This document shows, one piece after another, positions 34,330 to 42,159 of a stretch of DNA of 64,000 nt. The position numbers and the translations under genes were made by a program. A model generated the notes under the pieces. That model made no database searches. It was given only the letters and a program-made list of their open reading frames with translations, and was not told the DNA's origin. The DNA is from Chitinivibrionales bacterium (GTDB taxonomy: Bacteria > Fibrobacterota > Chitinivibrionia > Chitinivibrionales > JANQEN01), in assembly GCA_028278335.1 (NCBI GenBank), contig JANQEN010000240.1, forward strand, positions 23,621 through 87,620, read 5' to 3'. How positions within the stretch are numbered: position 1 is the first letter of the stretch; every line of letters begins with the position of its first letter.

Positions 34330-35715
34330 ATGTCTAAAGGGACAGAAAAGAAACAGATCCTCTGTATTGGTGCGGGATATGTGGGTGGACCAACTATGGC
34401 AATGATTGCAGCACGATGTCCACAACACGATGTCACCGTGGTTGATATCAATGCGCAGCGTATTAAAGCCTGGCAATCCGATGATCTTCCCATTTACGAA
34501 CCTAAGCTATTGGAGGTAGTTAAAGAGGCACGGAATCGTAACCTGTTCTTTTCCACAGAAATTGATGAGAACATTAAAAAGGCTGATATCATTTTTGTCT
34601 CTGTTAATACACCGACAAAGACCTTTGGTGTAGGTGCGGGAAAGGCTGCAGACCTGCAGTATTGGGAAAAGACAGCTCGCAATATTGTACAAGCCTCAGA
34701 GAGTGACAAAATCATTGTTGAAAAAAGTACGCTCCCCGTGCGCACTGCTCGAGCTATGGAACGTATACTCAATGCCAATGACAAGGGATTACACTTTGAG
34801 GTGCTCTCCAACCCAGAATTTCTTGCAGAGGGCACTGCCATTCAAGACCTTGAGCAACCTGACCGTGTGCTTATCGGATCGCAGGAGACTGAGAGTGGTA
34901 TTGCTGCTCGTCAACAGCTTGTGGATATCTATGCCAATTGGGTTTCTAAAGAAAAGATTGTAACCAGCAACATTTGGAGTGCGGAGCTCTCTAAATTGGT
35001 GGCCAACGCCTTTTTAGCTCAACGAATATCATCAATAAACAGCATCTCCGCCCTCTGTGAAAAAACTGAGGCTAATGTGAGTGAAGTAGCACGCGCTATT
35101 GGTATGGACAGTCGAATTGGTGCTAAGTTTCTGAATGCCAGTGTTGGTTTTGGTGGTTCCTGTTTTAAAAAGGACATTCTTAATTTAGTTTACATAGCAG
35201 AAAACTATGGACTTACCGAAGTAGCTCGCTACTGGGAAAGCGTCATAGCTATCAATGAATATCAGGAACAGCGCTTTGTCCGTCAAATGATCAAGGTGAT
35301 GTTTAACACCGTAGCTGGCAAAAAAATCACCCTCTTTGGCTTTGCCTTCAAAAAAGACACGGGAGACACACGAGAATCACCGGCTATTTATATTGCCAAA
35401 AGACTCTTAGAAGAGAAGGCCCAGGTGGTAATCTCTGATCCAAAGGCCCTAGTCAATGCAAAAAATGACCTGGCAGAATTTGGCAGTGAAGTTATTTTTG
35501 AAGAAGACCCCTATAAAGCGAGCAAAGATGCCCATGCTATCGCGGTATTGACAGAGTGGGATTCCTTTACTACTCTCGATTACGATAAAATCTATCGGTC
35601 AATGGTAAAGCCAGCCTTTGTATTTGATGGAAGAAATATCTTAGACCACGATGCGCTTTTTAAGATCGGCTTTAGCGTTTTTAGAATTGGCAGACCATCG
35701 CTACGCCACTTTTAA
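34330..35715 (+). CDS. ugd: UDP-glucose 6-dehydrogenase
   Basis: 461 residues, the longer animal-type UGDH rather than the 390-residue enteric form. N-terminal Rossmann motif [37 protein letters not shown], and catalytic Cys278 in [10 protein letters not shown]. The C-terminal NAD-linked domain carries [16 protein letters not shown]. It oxidises UDP-glucose to UDP-glucuronate for exopolysaccharide or LPS sugars. Start ATG follows a CAGGAG site. It has a 560-base upstream region containing repeat E2 and a candidate sRNA. The convergent neighbour is selD. Confidence 0.95.
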   Translation: MSKGTEKKQILCIGAGYVGGPTMAMIAARCPQHDVTVVDINAQRIKAWQSDDLPIYEPKLLEVVKEARNRNLFFSTEIDENIKKADIIFVSVNTPTKTFGVGAGKAADLQYWEKTARNIVQASESDKIIVEKSTLPVRTARAMERILNANDKGLHFEVLSNPEFLAEGTAIQDLEQPDRVLIGSQETESGIAARQQLVDIYANWVSKEKIVTSNIWSAELSKLVANAFLAQRISSINSISALCEKTEANVSEVARAIGMDSRIGAKFLNASVGFGGSCFKKDILNLVYIAENYGLTEVARYWESVIAINEYQEQRFVRQMIKVMFNTVAGKKITLFGFAFKKDTGDTRESPAIYIAKRLLEEKAQVVISDPKALVNAKNDLAEFGSEVIFEEDPYKASKDAHAIAVLTEWDSFTTLDYDKIYRSMVKPAFVFDGRNILDHDALFKIGFSVFRIGRPSLRHF

Positions 35716-35750
35716 GCCTCGACTATTCAGCGTAGCATGATATAGCGCGA

Positions 35751-36806
35751 TTAAGAAAGTACTTCAATGCCTTTTCCCTCGTGCACCTCTCCAATAACCC
35801 AGAGAGATTCCTTTTGCGCAGCAAAATCTTTTTGCAGCTGGGATAATCGATCTTTCGGAATAGCAGCTAAGAGTCCACCGGAAGTCTCTGGTGTATACAA
35901 AAGCATCCGCATCTCTTTTTCTATAGAGTCAGCAAAGGTAATTTCCTTTTGGTAACAGTGCTCATTTTTATTTGATCCTGCTGGAAAGAGCCAATTTTTA
36001 GCATACTCACAGGCGCCATTTAAAAAGGGAATCTGCTCAAGTGTGATCTGTATATTGACACCGCTCTTTTCAGCCATTTCATGGGTATGCCCCAAAAGTG
36101 CAAATCCAGTAATGTCAGTGCAGGCATGTACCTCGCCAGCTTGCAACAATTGCGCAGCCGATTTATTAAGCTTTTTCATACTGATCACAGCCTGTTCCAT
36201 ATGATTTTTCTGTGCTTGATCAGCTTTCAATGCAGTCGTTATAATACCAACTCCTAAGGGCTTGGTTAATATCAAAAGGTCACCTGGTTGCGCACCGGAT
36301 TTTGTTAAAATCTTTTGGGGATGCACAACACCCATAACAGAGAGTCCAAATTTTGGTTCCTTATCATCCACTGTATGGCCGCCAGCCAGTATAGCTCCAG
36401 CTTCGGCCATTTTTTCAGCGCCGCCCTTTAAGATGGTGCTAATTACCTCTGTTGGTAAACTACAGGGGAAGCCGCAAATATTCAAAGCTAAAAGCACCTC
36501 TCCACCCATAGCATAAACGTCACTCATTGAGTTGGCCGCGGCAATAGCACCAAAATCATAGGGATCATCCACAATAGGGGTGAAAAAGTCTAATGTTTGA
36601 ATAATAGCTTTATCTTCACTAACCTGATACACTGCTGCATCATCGCTAATGTCCAAGCCGATTAAAAGCTCAGGACAGGAGATGTTGGCAAACACGTTTC
36701 TGAGAGGCTGCAGAACCTGCGCCAGGGTCTCAGGACCCATTTTCGATGCTCAACCAGCAGCACTGGCCATTGTCGTAAGCCTGATAGGTGCTTTGTCGTT
36801 ACTCAT
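35751..36806 (-). CDS. selD: Selenide, water dikinase (selenophosphate synthase), selenocysteine-containing
   Basis: 351 residues if TGA (36750-36752) is read as selenocysteine, residue 19. An ATG-initiated frame (36806) with AGAGGA upstream runs into that TGA and continues in frame without another stop to 35751. The N-terminal context LTTMASAAGUASKMGPETL fits SelD, where catalytic Cys/Sec is followed three residues later by catalytic Lys. Later motifs are typical: ISDDAAVY, DPYDFGAIAAANSMSDVYAMGG, GGHTVDD, LGVGIITTA, DITGFALLGHTHEMA, TPETSGGLLAA. It makes selenophosphate from selenide and ATP. It is the last gene of a unit with DUF3343 and a desulfurase homologue. Automatic gene callers would begin it at ATG 36740 and lose the active site. 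Confidence 0.95.
36725..36752 (-). promoter_or_regulatory. Probable bacterial SECIS hairpin for SelD
   Basis: Eleven bases after the TGA, GGGTC (36738-36734) pairs perfectly with GACCC (36729-36725) around a CTGA loop on the minus strand. Position suits a bacterial SECIS read by SelB. The stem is short (5 bp); flanking bases may extend it. Confidence 0.55.
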
Positions 36807-36823
36807 ACAGTCCTCTTTTGTCT

Positions 36824-36927
36824 AAATCCAGATTATGCAATAGCAAGCAGCGCAGAAGTACACCACGACTTTGAACGGATGTACGCTTGGGAAGTAGCTT
36901 GTAATCCTATACTCATTAAAACTTTCA
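36824..36927 (+). repeat. Repeat family A, copy 1, inside the selenium operon
   Basis: About 104 bases starting AATCCAGATTATGCAATAG and ending ATTAAAACTTTCA, about 85% similar by eye to 50241-50344. It lies in the 178-base spacer between the DUF3343 and selD genes. A short frame over it (36822-37007, minus) is not coding. Confidence 0.8.
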
Positions 36928-36984
36928 AGTCTTACTAAATCATTACCTTGCACTTCTGCATATACTCCTACTGTATAATCTGTG

Positions 36985-37212
36985 TTAAATCTGGTAAATT
37001 CCATCAATGGTAATATTTTTTTCTTCCAAAATTTTCTTTGCTACCGCAACATCTTTACGTAGCAGCCGCAAACAGACACCGCAATCAGAGCTGATATGCC
37101 GTGGGACTGGTATTAACCGTACGGCAAACCCCTCTTTTTTCAGCAGTTTTTCAGCTCGTAAGGCATGGCTGGTCGCATGGAGAACGATTACGGAAAATTC
37201 TTTATCAGCCAT
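36985..37212 (-). CDS. DUF3343 protein (putative Se/S carrier-like)
   Basis: 75 residues. The pattern is MADKEFSVIVLHATSHALRA...LIPVPRHISSDCGVCLRL, with the conserved DCGVC cysteine pair and VPR motif. DUF3343 proteins are regularly encoded beside SelD and TIGR01977-type cysteine desulfurases and are thought to relay or bind selenium or sulfur. It lies 11 bases after the desulfurase homologue; selD follows after a repeat-bearing spacer. Confidence 0.88.
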   Translation of the reverse strand: MADKEFSVIVLHATSHALRAEKLLKKEGFAVRLIPVPRHISSDCGVCLRLLRKDVAVAKKILEEKNITIDGIYQI

Positions 37213-37223
37213 TAGATCTTTTC

Positions 37224-38384
37224 TTAATTCCCCTGTTTAGAATGCGATATTCTTTCAATAGCATCAACCACTTTATCCACCTCTTCTGATGCATTAAAGT
37301 AGCCAAAACCAAGTCTTACCGTTCCCTCTGGAAAGGTACCAAGTGTTTTATGAGTCGCCGGGGAGCAATGCAATCCTACTCTGCAAAGAATATCATACTC
37401 CTCATCTAACCGCAAGCCCAGTTCAGCAACATTCAAATCCTGTACAGTAAAAGAGACATTTCCAGTTTGCAAAGAAGCATCCTGGGGACCATTCAGTGTC
37501 ACCCCCTCAATGTTTTGTAAACCTGTAAGTGTCTGGGTAACGAGACTCATCTCCTTATGTCTAATAGCACCCATACCAACCTCCTCAATCCAGGAGATTC
37601 CTGCATGTAAACCGGCAAGTCCCACAACATTAGGTGTGCCACACTCTAAAAGATCCGGTAAAAAGGCTGGCATCTCCTCATGCTGTGATCGGCTGCCAGT
37701 TCCACCCCGTAAAAGCGGCCTAAAAGCTTCTTCCGACACCCGTTGTCCAATCAAAAGTCCGCCGGTTCCCATAGGACCATACAGTGCTTTGTGCCCAGTA
37801 AATCCTAATAGGTCAATACAACAGCTCTCCATATCCACTGATATTACTCCAGCACTTTGAGCAGCATCAACTAAGAAGAGGCAATCCATCTCTCGCACCC
37901 ATTGTCCAATCTCGAAAATGGGTTGGATGGTCCCTGTTACATTAGAAACATGGTTTATCGCCACTAAGTGAGTGTTACTTTTGCATGCTTTTCTCACATC
38001 ATCGGGATTGATAAGCCCAGCTGAAGAGCAGGGAACTACTGATAACTCCACACCTTGGTGTTCCAAATCACGGAGAGGACGCATGATCGCATTATGCTCC
38101 ATGCTGCTGGTGACCACATGATCACCGGGCCTTAATAATCCATACAGGGCAAGGTTAATTGCCTCGGTGACATTTTTAGTAAATACGGTCCGTAAAGGAT
38201 CGATGGCACCAAAAAAGTCACTGACAAGCTCCCGGGTATCATCGACCACATGACCAGCTTCATTGGCAAGACTATGTCCAGCTCGACCGGGATTTCCCCC
38301 AATTTCATTGAGATAGTGGACCATAGCCTTTGCAACCGGCTCCGGTTTTGGCCATGATGTTGCAGCATTATCAAGGTATATCAT
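37224..38384 (-). CDS. Cysteine desulfurase-family aminotransferase V (TIGR01977-like)
   Basis: 386 residues, PLP enzyme. MIYLDNAATSWPKP at the start, TSSMEHNAIMRPL, VDAAQSAGVI, and the PLP Lys in LLGFTGHKALYGPMGTGGL are typical. The catalytic loop Cys lies near the C-terminus in YDILCRVGLHCSPATHKTLGTFPEGTVRLG. The sequence belongs to the group encoded beside SelD and DUF3343 and probably supplies selenide or persulfide for selenium use rather than general FeS work. Start ATG at 38382-38384. It is preceded by a DUF2914 membrane protein gene 55 bases upstream on the same strand. Confidence 0.92.
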   Translation of the reverse strand: MIYLDNAATSWPKPEPVAKAMVHYLNEIGGNPGRAGHSLANEAGHVVDDTRELVSDFFGAIDPLRTVFTKNVTEAINLALYGLLRPGDHVVTSSMEHNAIMRPLRDLEHQGVELSVVPCSSAGLINPDDVRKACKSNTHLVAINHVSNVTGTIQPIFEIGQWVREMDCLFLVDAAQSAGVISVDMESCCIDLLGFTGHKALYGPMGTGGLLIGQRVSEEAFRPLLRGGTGSRSQHEEMPAFLPDLLECGTPNVVGLAGLHAGISWIEEVGMGAIRHKEMSLVTQTLTGLQNIEGVTLNGPQDASLQTGNVSFTVQDLNVAELGLRLDEEYDILCRVGLHCSPATHKTLGTFPEGTVRLGFGYFNASEEVDKVVDAIERISHSKQGN

Positions 38385-38439
38385 GGACCTAAAATATGTT
38401 ATGAGGAAAGAGCATATGGATAAATTGTCCTGGCTGCAA

Positions 38440-39519
38440 CTAGTAGACTACCTGCTTCATTTTTATCTCTTTCTGAGAATCTCTGGGAATTATAGTAAAG
38501 CGAATAACACCGAGTGTCTTGTTATCATCGGTTTTAATAGCAACCTTCCATTGTCCTTTTTGTAAATGCTTCTTATAGGTATAGCCTCGATACCCCTTTG
38601 CTCTTCCTCCATTGAGTTTATAACCCAACTTATCGGTTTGTGTAAACTTTCTGTTCTTCTCATTTCGGTGATACCAACAATGAAATATTTTTTTAGATAA
38701 GCGGGTGGGTGCAAAAATTGATGAGAAGCAGAAAACTGAGTCACCTGGAGCATAATAAAAATTATTTTCCGACTCTTTCCAAAAGGAATACCATGGTGGG
38801 CTCTCCAAAGTGCAATAGTAACTATTTTCCCTTTTATCAACAGAGCGATAAATGCCCATCTCCTTTTTCGCAAGCGGAACTGGTGGAATAATATTAAAAA
38901 AGTAGGCCAGTATCAGCATCCCATAGACTACAATAATCGGTTTTGCCGAGATTTGAGCCTTAGTTGCTAAAGCGCGAATTGCCATAAAGAGACCAAAGGC
39001 AGAGGCGATTGCCAAAAGAAATATTCCAGCATGCATGACTCTAAATAGTACTGGTAAGATTGCATTGAGATACATAAAACTGGCAATTGCATAGAGCGTT
39101 GCCGAGAAGGTAACATCATGCAATTTTTTCTCAATAAATTCATTTCCCACTAAAAGAACCAAAAGGAAAAACATGAAGAGTAAGGTTGGCAAAGAGGATG
39201 CACTTTTAAAGTAATACACCACAAAAGAGCTGAATAACCCACCAAAGAAAAACTGCACCGCCATAGGAAGAAACTGTGAAAATTTAAAGGATACCTTTCG
39301 CCCAATCAGAACAATCACTATCCCCACCAATATGATATAAACACCAAAGATAATCATATCCAGGGTATTGTCAATTCTTCTCAAGGTGAGGTTATCCCAT
39401 GTAAAGCCACAGAAAAAACAGATCGCTGGAAGATAGGGTTTTATAGTATTAAATTTTCTTTGTGCCTTTGAAACCAATGAGTTTTTTTTAGTTTCATTGA
39501 TGGTTTGTTCACTACTCAA
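38440..39519 (-). CDS. DUF2914 membrane protein
   Basis: 359 residues. Six or seven membrane helices (about 30-225) and a C-terminal soluble DUF2914 domain with HCWYHRNEKNR, GGRAKGYRGYTYKKHLQKGQWKVAIKTDDNKTLGVIRF. Translation probably starts at TTG (39519), with GGGAGAGAG about 10 bases before it and no in-frame ATG for about 50 codons. Function unknown. It is first in the minus-strand run leading to the selenium genes, but may have its own role in the envelope. Confidence 0.8.
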   Translation of the reverse strand: MSSEQTINETKKNSLVSKAQRKFNTIKPYLPAICFFCGFTWDNLTLRRIDNTLDMIIFGVYIILVGIVIVLIGRKVSFKFSQFLPMAVQFFFGGLFSSFVVYYFKSASSLPTLLFMFFLLVLLVGNEFIEKKLHDVTFSATLYAIASFMYLNAILPVLFRVMHAGIFLLAIASAFGLFMAIRALATKAQISAKPIIVVYGMLILAYFFNIIPPVPLAKKEMGIYRSVDKRENSYYCTLESPPWYSFWKESENNFYYAPGDSVFCFSSIFAPTRLSKKIFHCWYHRNEKNRKFTQTDKLGYKLNGGRAKGYRGYTYKKHLQKGQWKVAIKTDDNKTLGVIRFTIIPRDSQKEIKMKQVVY

Positions 39520-39632
39520 ATTGGCTCTCTCCCACTGATTATGGTTGACCTCTATTTTGCGATACAGTATGATTTAATATAGTAAAAATGTGGGATAATT
39601 AATTATGGGAATCTTAATTAAATAAAGTGACA

Positions 39633-40592
39633 ATGCAACCACATCGAAAAAAACGAAACAATCTTCAGCGGAGTTCTTTTAAAAAGCTCTGCGAATTGGT
39701 AATGGACTACGCCTACTCCTATGAAGACCTGGCAGAGCTTATCGAAGATAAAGGATATGAAGAGTGTCACCAGGGTAAGGATGGCCAAGTCATTGAGGGA
39801 CTTTCCAAACTCTCCCGCTTTTTTGAGGAGATGGAGAACAAAAATGACGAAAACATCCGAGATTTATCTGATGTGTACCTTTTAGCAGGCGAATTTCTTC
39901 AGAGTGTGGAAAAATATAAACAGAGCATTATCTGGTTTGAAAAGGCAATCATTGCCGATAATTTCTATGATGCCCCCTACCATAGCTTAGCTTTCTCTCA
40001 TATGCAATTAGATCAGATAGACAAGGCTGCCAAATGCCTTGAGGAGGAGATCAATATTGCTCCAGGTAATTACTATTCGTACCTGCTCCTTGTTGATGTA
40101 TATGAAAAGCTTCAACGTTTTGATGACATCGAAGATGTATTGAAAAACCTACTTTCCCGTGATGCTAGCAATATTCAAGGACTACATAAGCTGATATGTT
40201 TTTATGAAAAACGTAAACCCGAGCTGGATGTAGAATTCTTACGCCGAAGGCTTCTGGGAGCTGACAAAGCGCTTGTTAAGTTAGAGCTTATTATTTGGAC
40301 CTATCACATGTGTAAAGAGGGTAAGTATGATGAGGCCATTCGATTTCTTAATGAGCGGGAGATCGAATCAGTCAAAATTTCTATTACCCATCTTTTGAAG
40401 GCATACATATTCGGCATTCTCCGTCAGTACTCCATGAAAAAAAGAGAGTTGAGAGATTTTCGAAGACTCAATCATGGCAGAGAGGAATTTATGCGGACAA
40501 AACTGATGGAATTTTCCAAGGTTTTTGGAAAAAAAGCTGGTACCAGCTTAGAGCGAAAGTTGCTCCTCTCAAAACTATCACCTAATGACTAA
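39633..40592 (+). CDS. TPR-repeat protein
   Basis: 319 residues from ATG 39633; GTG at 39627 is an alternative and no clear ribosome-binding site favours either. A basic N-terminus (HRKKRNNLQRSSFKK) is followed by tetratricopeptide repeats (about 70-290), such as DVYLLAGEFLQSVEKYKQSIIWFEKAI and AYHSLAFSHMQLDQIDKAAKCLEEEI-type helices. No signal peptide, so cytoplasmic. It lies 30 bases before the HDOD gene, suggesting an operon. Likely a protein-interaction scaffold. Confidence 0.8.
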   Translation: MQPHRKKRNNLQRSSFKKLCELVMDYAYSYEDLAELIEDKGYEECHQGKDGQVIEGLSKLSRFFEEMENKNDENIRDLSDVYLLAGEFLQSVEKYKQSIIWFEKAIIADNFYDAPYHSLAFSHMQLDQIDKAAKCLEEEINIAPGNYYSYLLLVDVYEKLQRFDDIEDVLKNLLSRDASNIQGLHKLICFYEKRKPELDVEFLRRRLLGADKALVKLELIIWTYHMCKEGKYDEAIRFLNEREIESVKISITHLLKAYIFGILRQYSMKKRELRDFRRLNHGREEFMRTKLMEFSKVFGKKAGTSLERKLLLSKLSPND

Positions 40593-40624
40593 CCACACCT
40601 GCAGATTAAGCAATTTAGGTTACC

Positions 40625-41473
40625 ATGAAAAAATATGTACTTCTGACTCCCCATACCACTGCGGTTGACCGAGTTATCAATTTGATCGATTCGCTCCCTC
40701 CCATGCCGGAACATGTGAGCAGACTGAGAAAAATCTCCTCTAACCCTTATAGCAGATTTCAAGATTTTCAACCACTTATTGAGGCAGATCCAGTCCTTTG
40801 CGCAGATATTTTGCATATGGCTAACTCAGCGTACTATGGCCTTAATCGGACTATTGAATCAGTTGGTGAGGCGATACGCTATATAGGGATAAAGCATTTG
40901 GCAGACTATGTCTCCACCTTTTTTTCAAATCGAGTGCTAAAAAAGCTCTTTGCCAAGATCACCGACCTATCCGAGTATTTCAAGCACTCCCAGGCCATAT
41001 CCTTGGCAACCAAGATCGTTGCAAAACATGCTAAAAAACCTATAGAATACCAAGACTTTTGTACAGTTGCCGGACTTCTTCATGATATTGGCCGATTAAT
41101 TCTCCTTTTGATCAGCGACAAGGACCGGACAAAATTGTTAGGCCATAAGTGGGAAGATGTTACTGAGCTTGTAGAAAAAGAGAAGGAACTTACCGGTGTT
41201 GATCACTGCTATGTTGGTATGAAACTCTGCGAAAAGTGGCGTTTCTCCCAAAAACTTCAAACCTCGATTCTCTACCATCATGCTCCCTTTGGGGAACACC
41301 TATATGAGGAGTCTGCCTTTATCCTTTTGGCTCACTTTATTTCTATGACCGACTTTCCTGAACAGCAACTCGCCGCTGTTTATGAGCCAGCTACTCTTGC
41401 TCGCATGAACCTCACCACAGAGGCTCTCTTTAAAAGCCGGCAGGAGTATCACTCACTTTCCAGTTCAGTGTAG
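40625..41473 (+). CDS. HDOD-domain protein
   Basis: 282 residues. The HDOD domain covers about 15-215: LIDSLPPMPEHVSRLRKI, IEADPVLCADILHMANSAYYGLNRTIESVGEAIRYIGIKHL, and AGLLHDIGRL, where an HD pair is present though the family usually is not catalytic. These proteins act in signalling, often with c-di-GMP or two-component circuits. Together with the upstream TPR gene and the nearby HD-GYP gene it hints at a signalling neighbourhood. Confidence 0.9.
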   Translation: MKKYVLLTPHTTAVDRVINLIDSLPPMPEHVSRLRKISSNPYSRFQDFQPLIEADPVLCADILHMANSAYYGLNRTIESVGEAIRYIGIKHLADYVSTFFSNRVLKKLFAKITDLSEYFKHSQAISLATKIVAKHAKKPIEYQDFCTVAGLLHDIGRLILLLISDKDRTKLLGHKWEDVTELVEKEKELTGVDHCYVGMKLCEKWRFSQKLQTSILYHHAPFGEHLYEESAFILLAHFISMTDFPEQQLAAVYEPATLARMNLTTEALFKSRQEYHSLSSSV

Positions 41474-41520
41474 ATCATCTTACACAGTCGGATCTTTTGT
41501 CCAAAACATATTTTTGAATT

Positions 41521-42159
41521 ATGTTCATTAGAAAAGGATATTTTTTTCTCTTTTACCTATTCCTGTTGAGTATTGTAGTTTACAGTCAGGAATCAGTATG
41601 GAAGATTCCCATTTCAATTGAAAATCGTCACTCCATTAAAAGTGTTAAGCTTACCAAGATTGGTCAGTTTGGATTATTGAGAAAGGACCGTCCCTCAGTA
41701 CCAGCCCACCTACATACTGGTATTGATATCAAACGACCGCAAAATAATTATGATTGCGAACCAGTCTATCCTGCATCAATGGGCATAGTTGTTAGTATTA
41801 GAGATGATGGTCCCTTTGCTCAAATTATTCTGGTCCATAATGTTTCAGTGGGGCAAAAGGTATGGACCGTGTATGAACATGTGGCGAAAATACAAGTTGA
41901 AATTGGGGATTCGGTTGAAACTGACACACAGATCGCCTGCTTTATGAGTAACGCAGAGCTTGACAAGTACGGATGGCAATTTGATCATATTCATTTTGAA
42001 ATATTAAAAAAGAGACCCCTTCCAATAGTACCAACAAAAAAGCACCCGCAAAGACTATTTACACCCTTTAGTCTCCACTGTTTCAACCAAGAGGATTTAG
42101 ATCGGTGCTATTACAATCCTACTCACTTTTTCGACAGTGTGTGGGCGACAATCGATTAA
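41521..42159 (+). CDS. Secreted M23-type (lysostaphin-like) peptidase
   Basis: 212 residues with a signal peptide (FFLFYLFLLSIVVYS, cleavage about residue 23). Zinc ligands are HLHTGID (His and Asp) and HIHFEI (His-x-His), with VYPASMGIVVSI between. Length is that of a bare catalytic domain, with no SH3 or LysM. It probably trims peptidoglycan cross-links or lies in an inactive envelope role. Its 3' end overlaps the pbpC gene by four bases, convergently, which fits the peptidoglycan theme. Confidence 0.88.
   Translation: MFIRKGYFFLFYLFLLSIVVYSQESVWKIPISIENRHSIKSVKLTKIGQFGLLRKDRPSVPAHLHTGIDIKRPQNNYDCEPVYPASMGIVVSIRDDGPFAQIILVHNVSVGQKVWTVYEHVAKIQVEIGDSVETDTQIACFMSNAELDKYGWQFDHIHFEILKKRPLPIVPTKKHPQRLFTPFSLHCFNQEDLDRCYYNPTHFFDSVWATID

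Noticed and set aside
36741..36806. SelD treated as truncated at ATG 36740 or as a pseudogene
   Set aside because: The TGA sits exactly at the catalytic Cys/Sec site with a good start and ribosome-binding site upstream and no other lesion, so selenocysteine is the better reading.
36822..37007. Short minus-strand frame of 61 codons between DUF3343 and selD
   Set aside because: It runs through repeat family A, which elsewhere carries stops; it has no ribosome-binding site or family resemblance.
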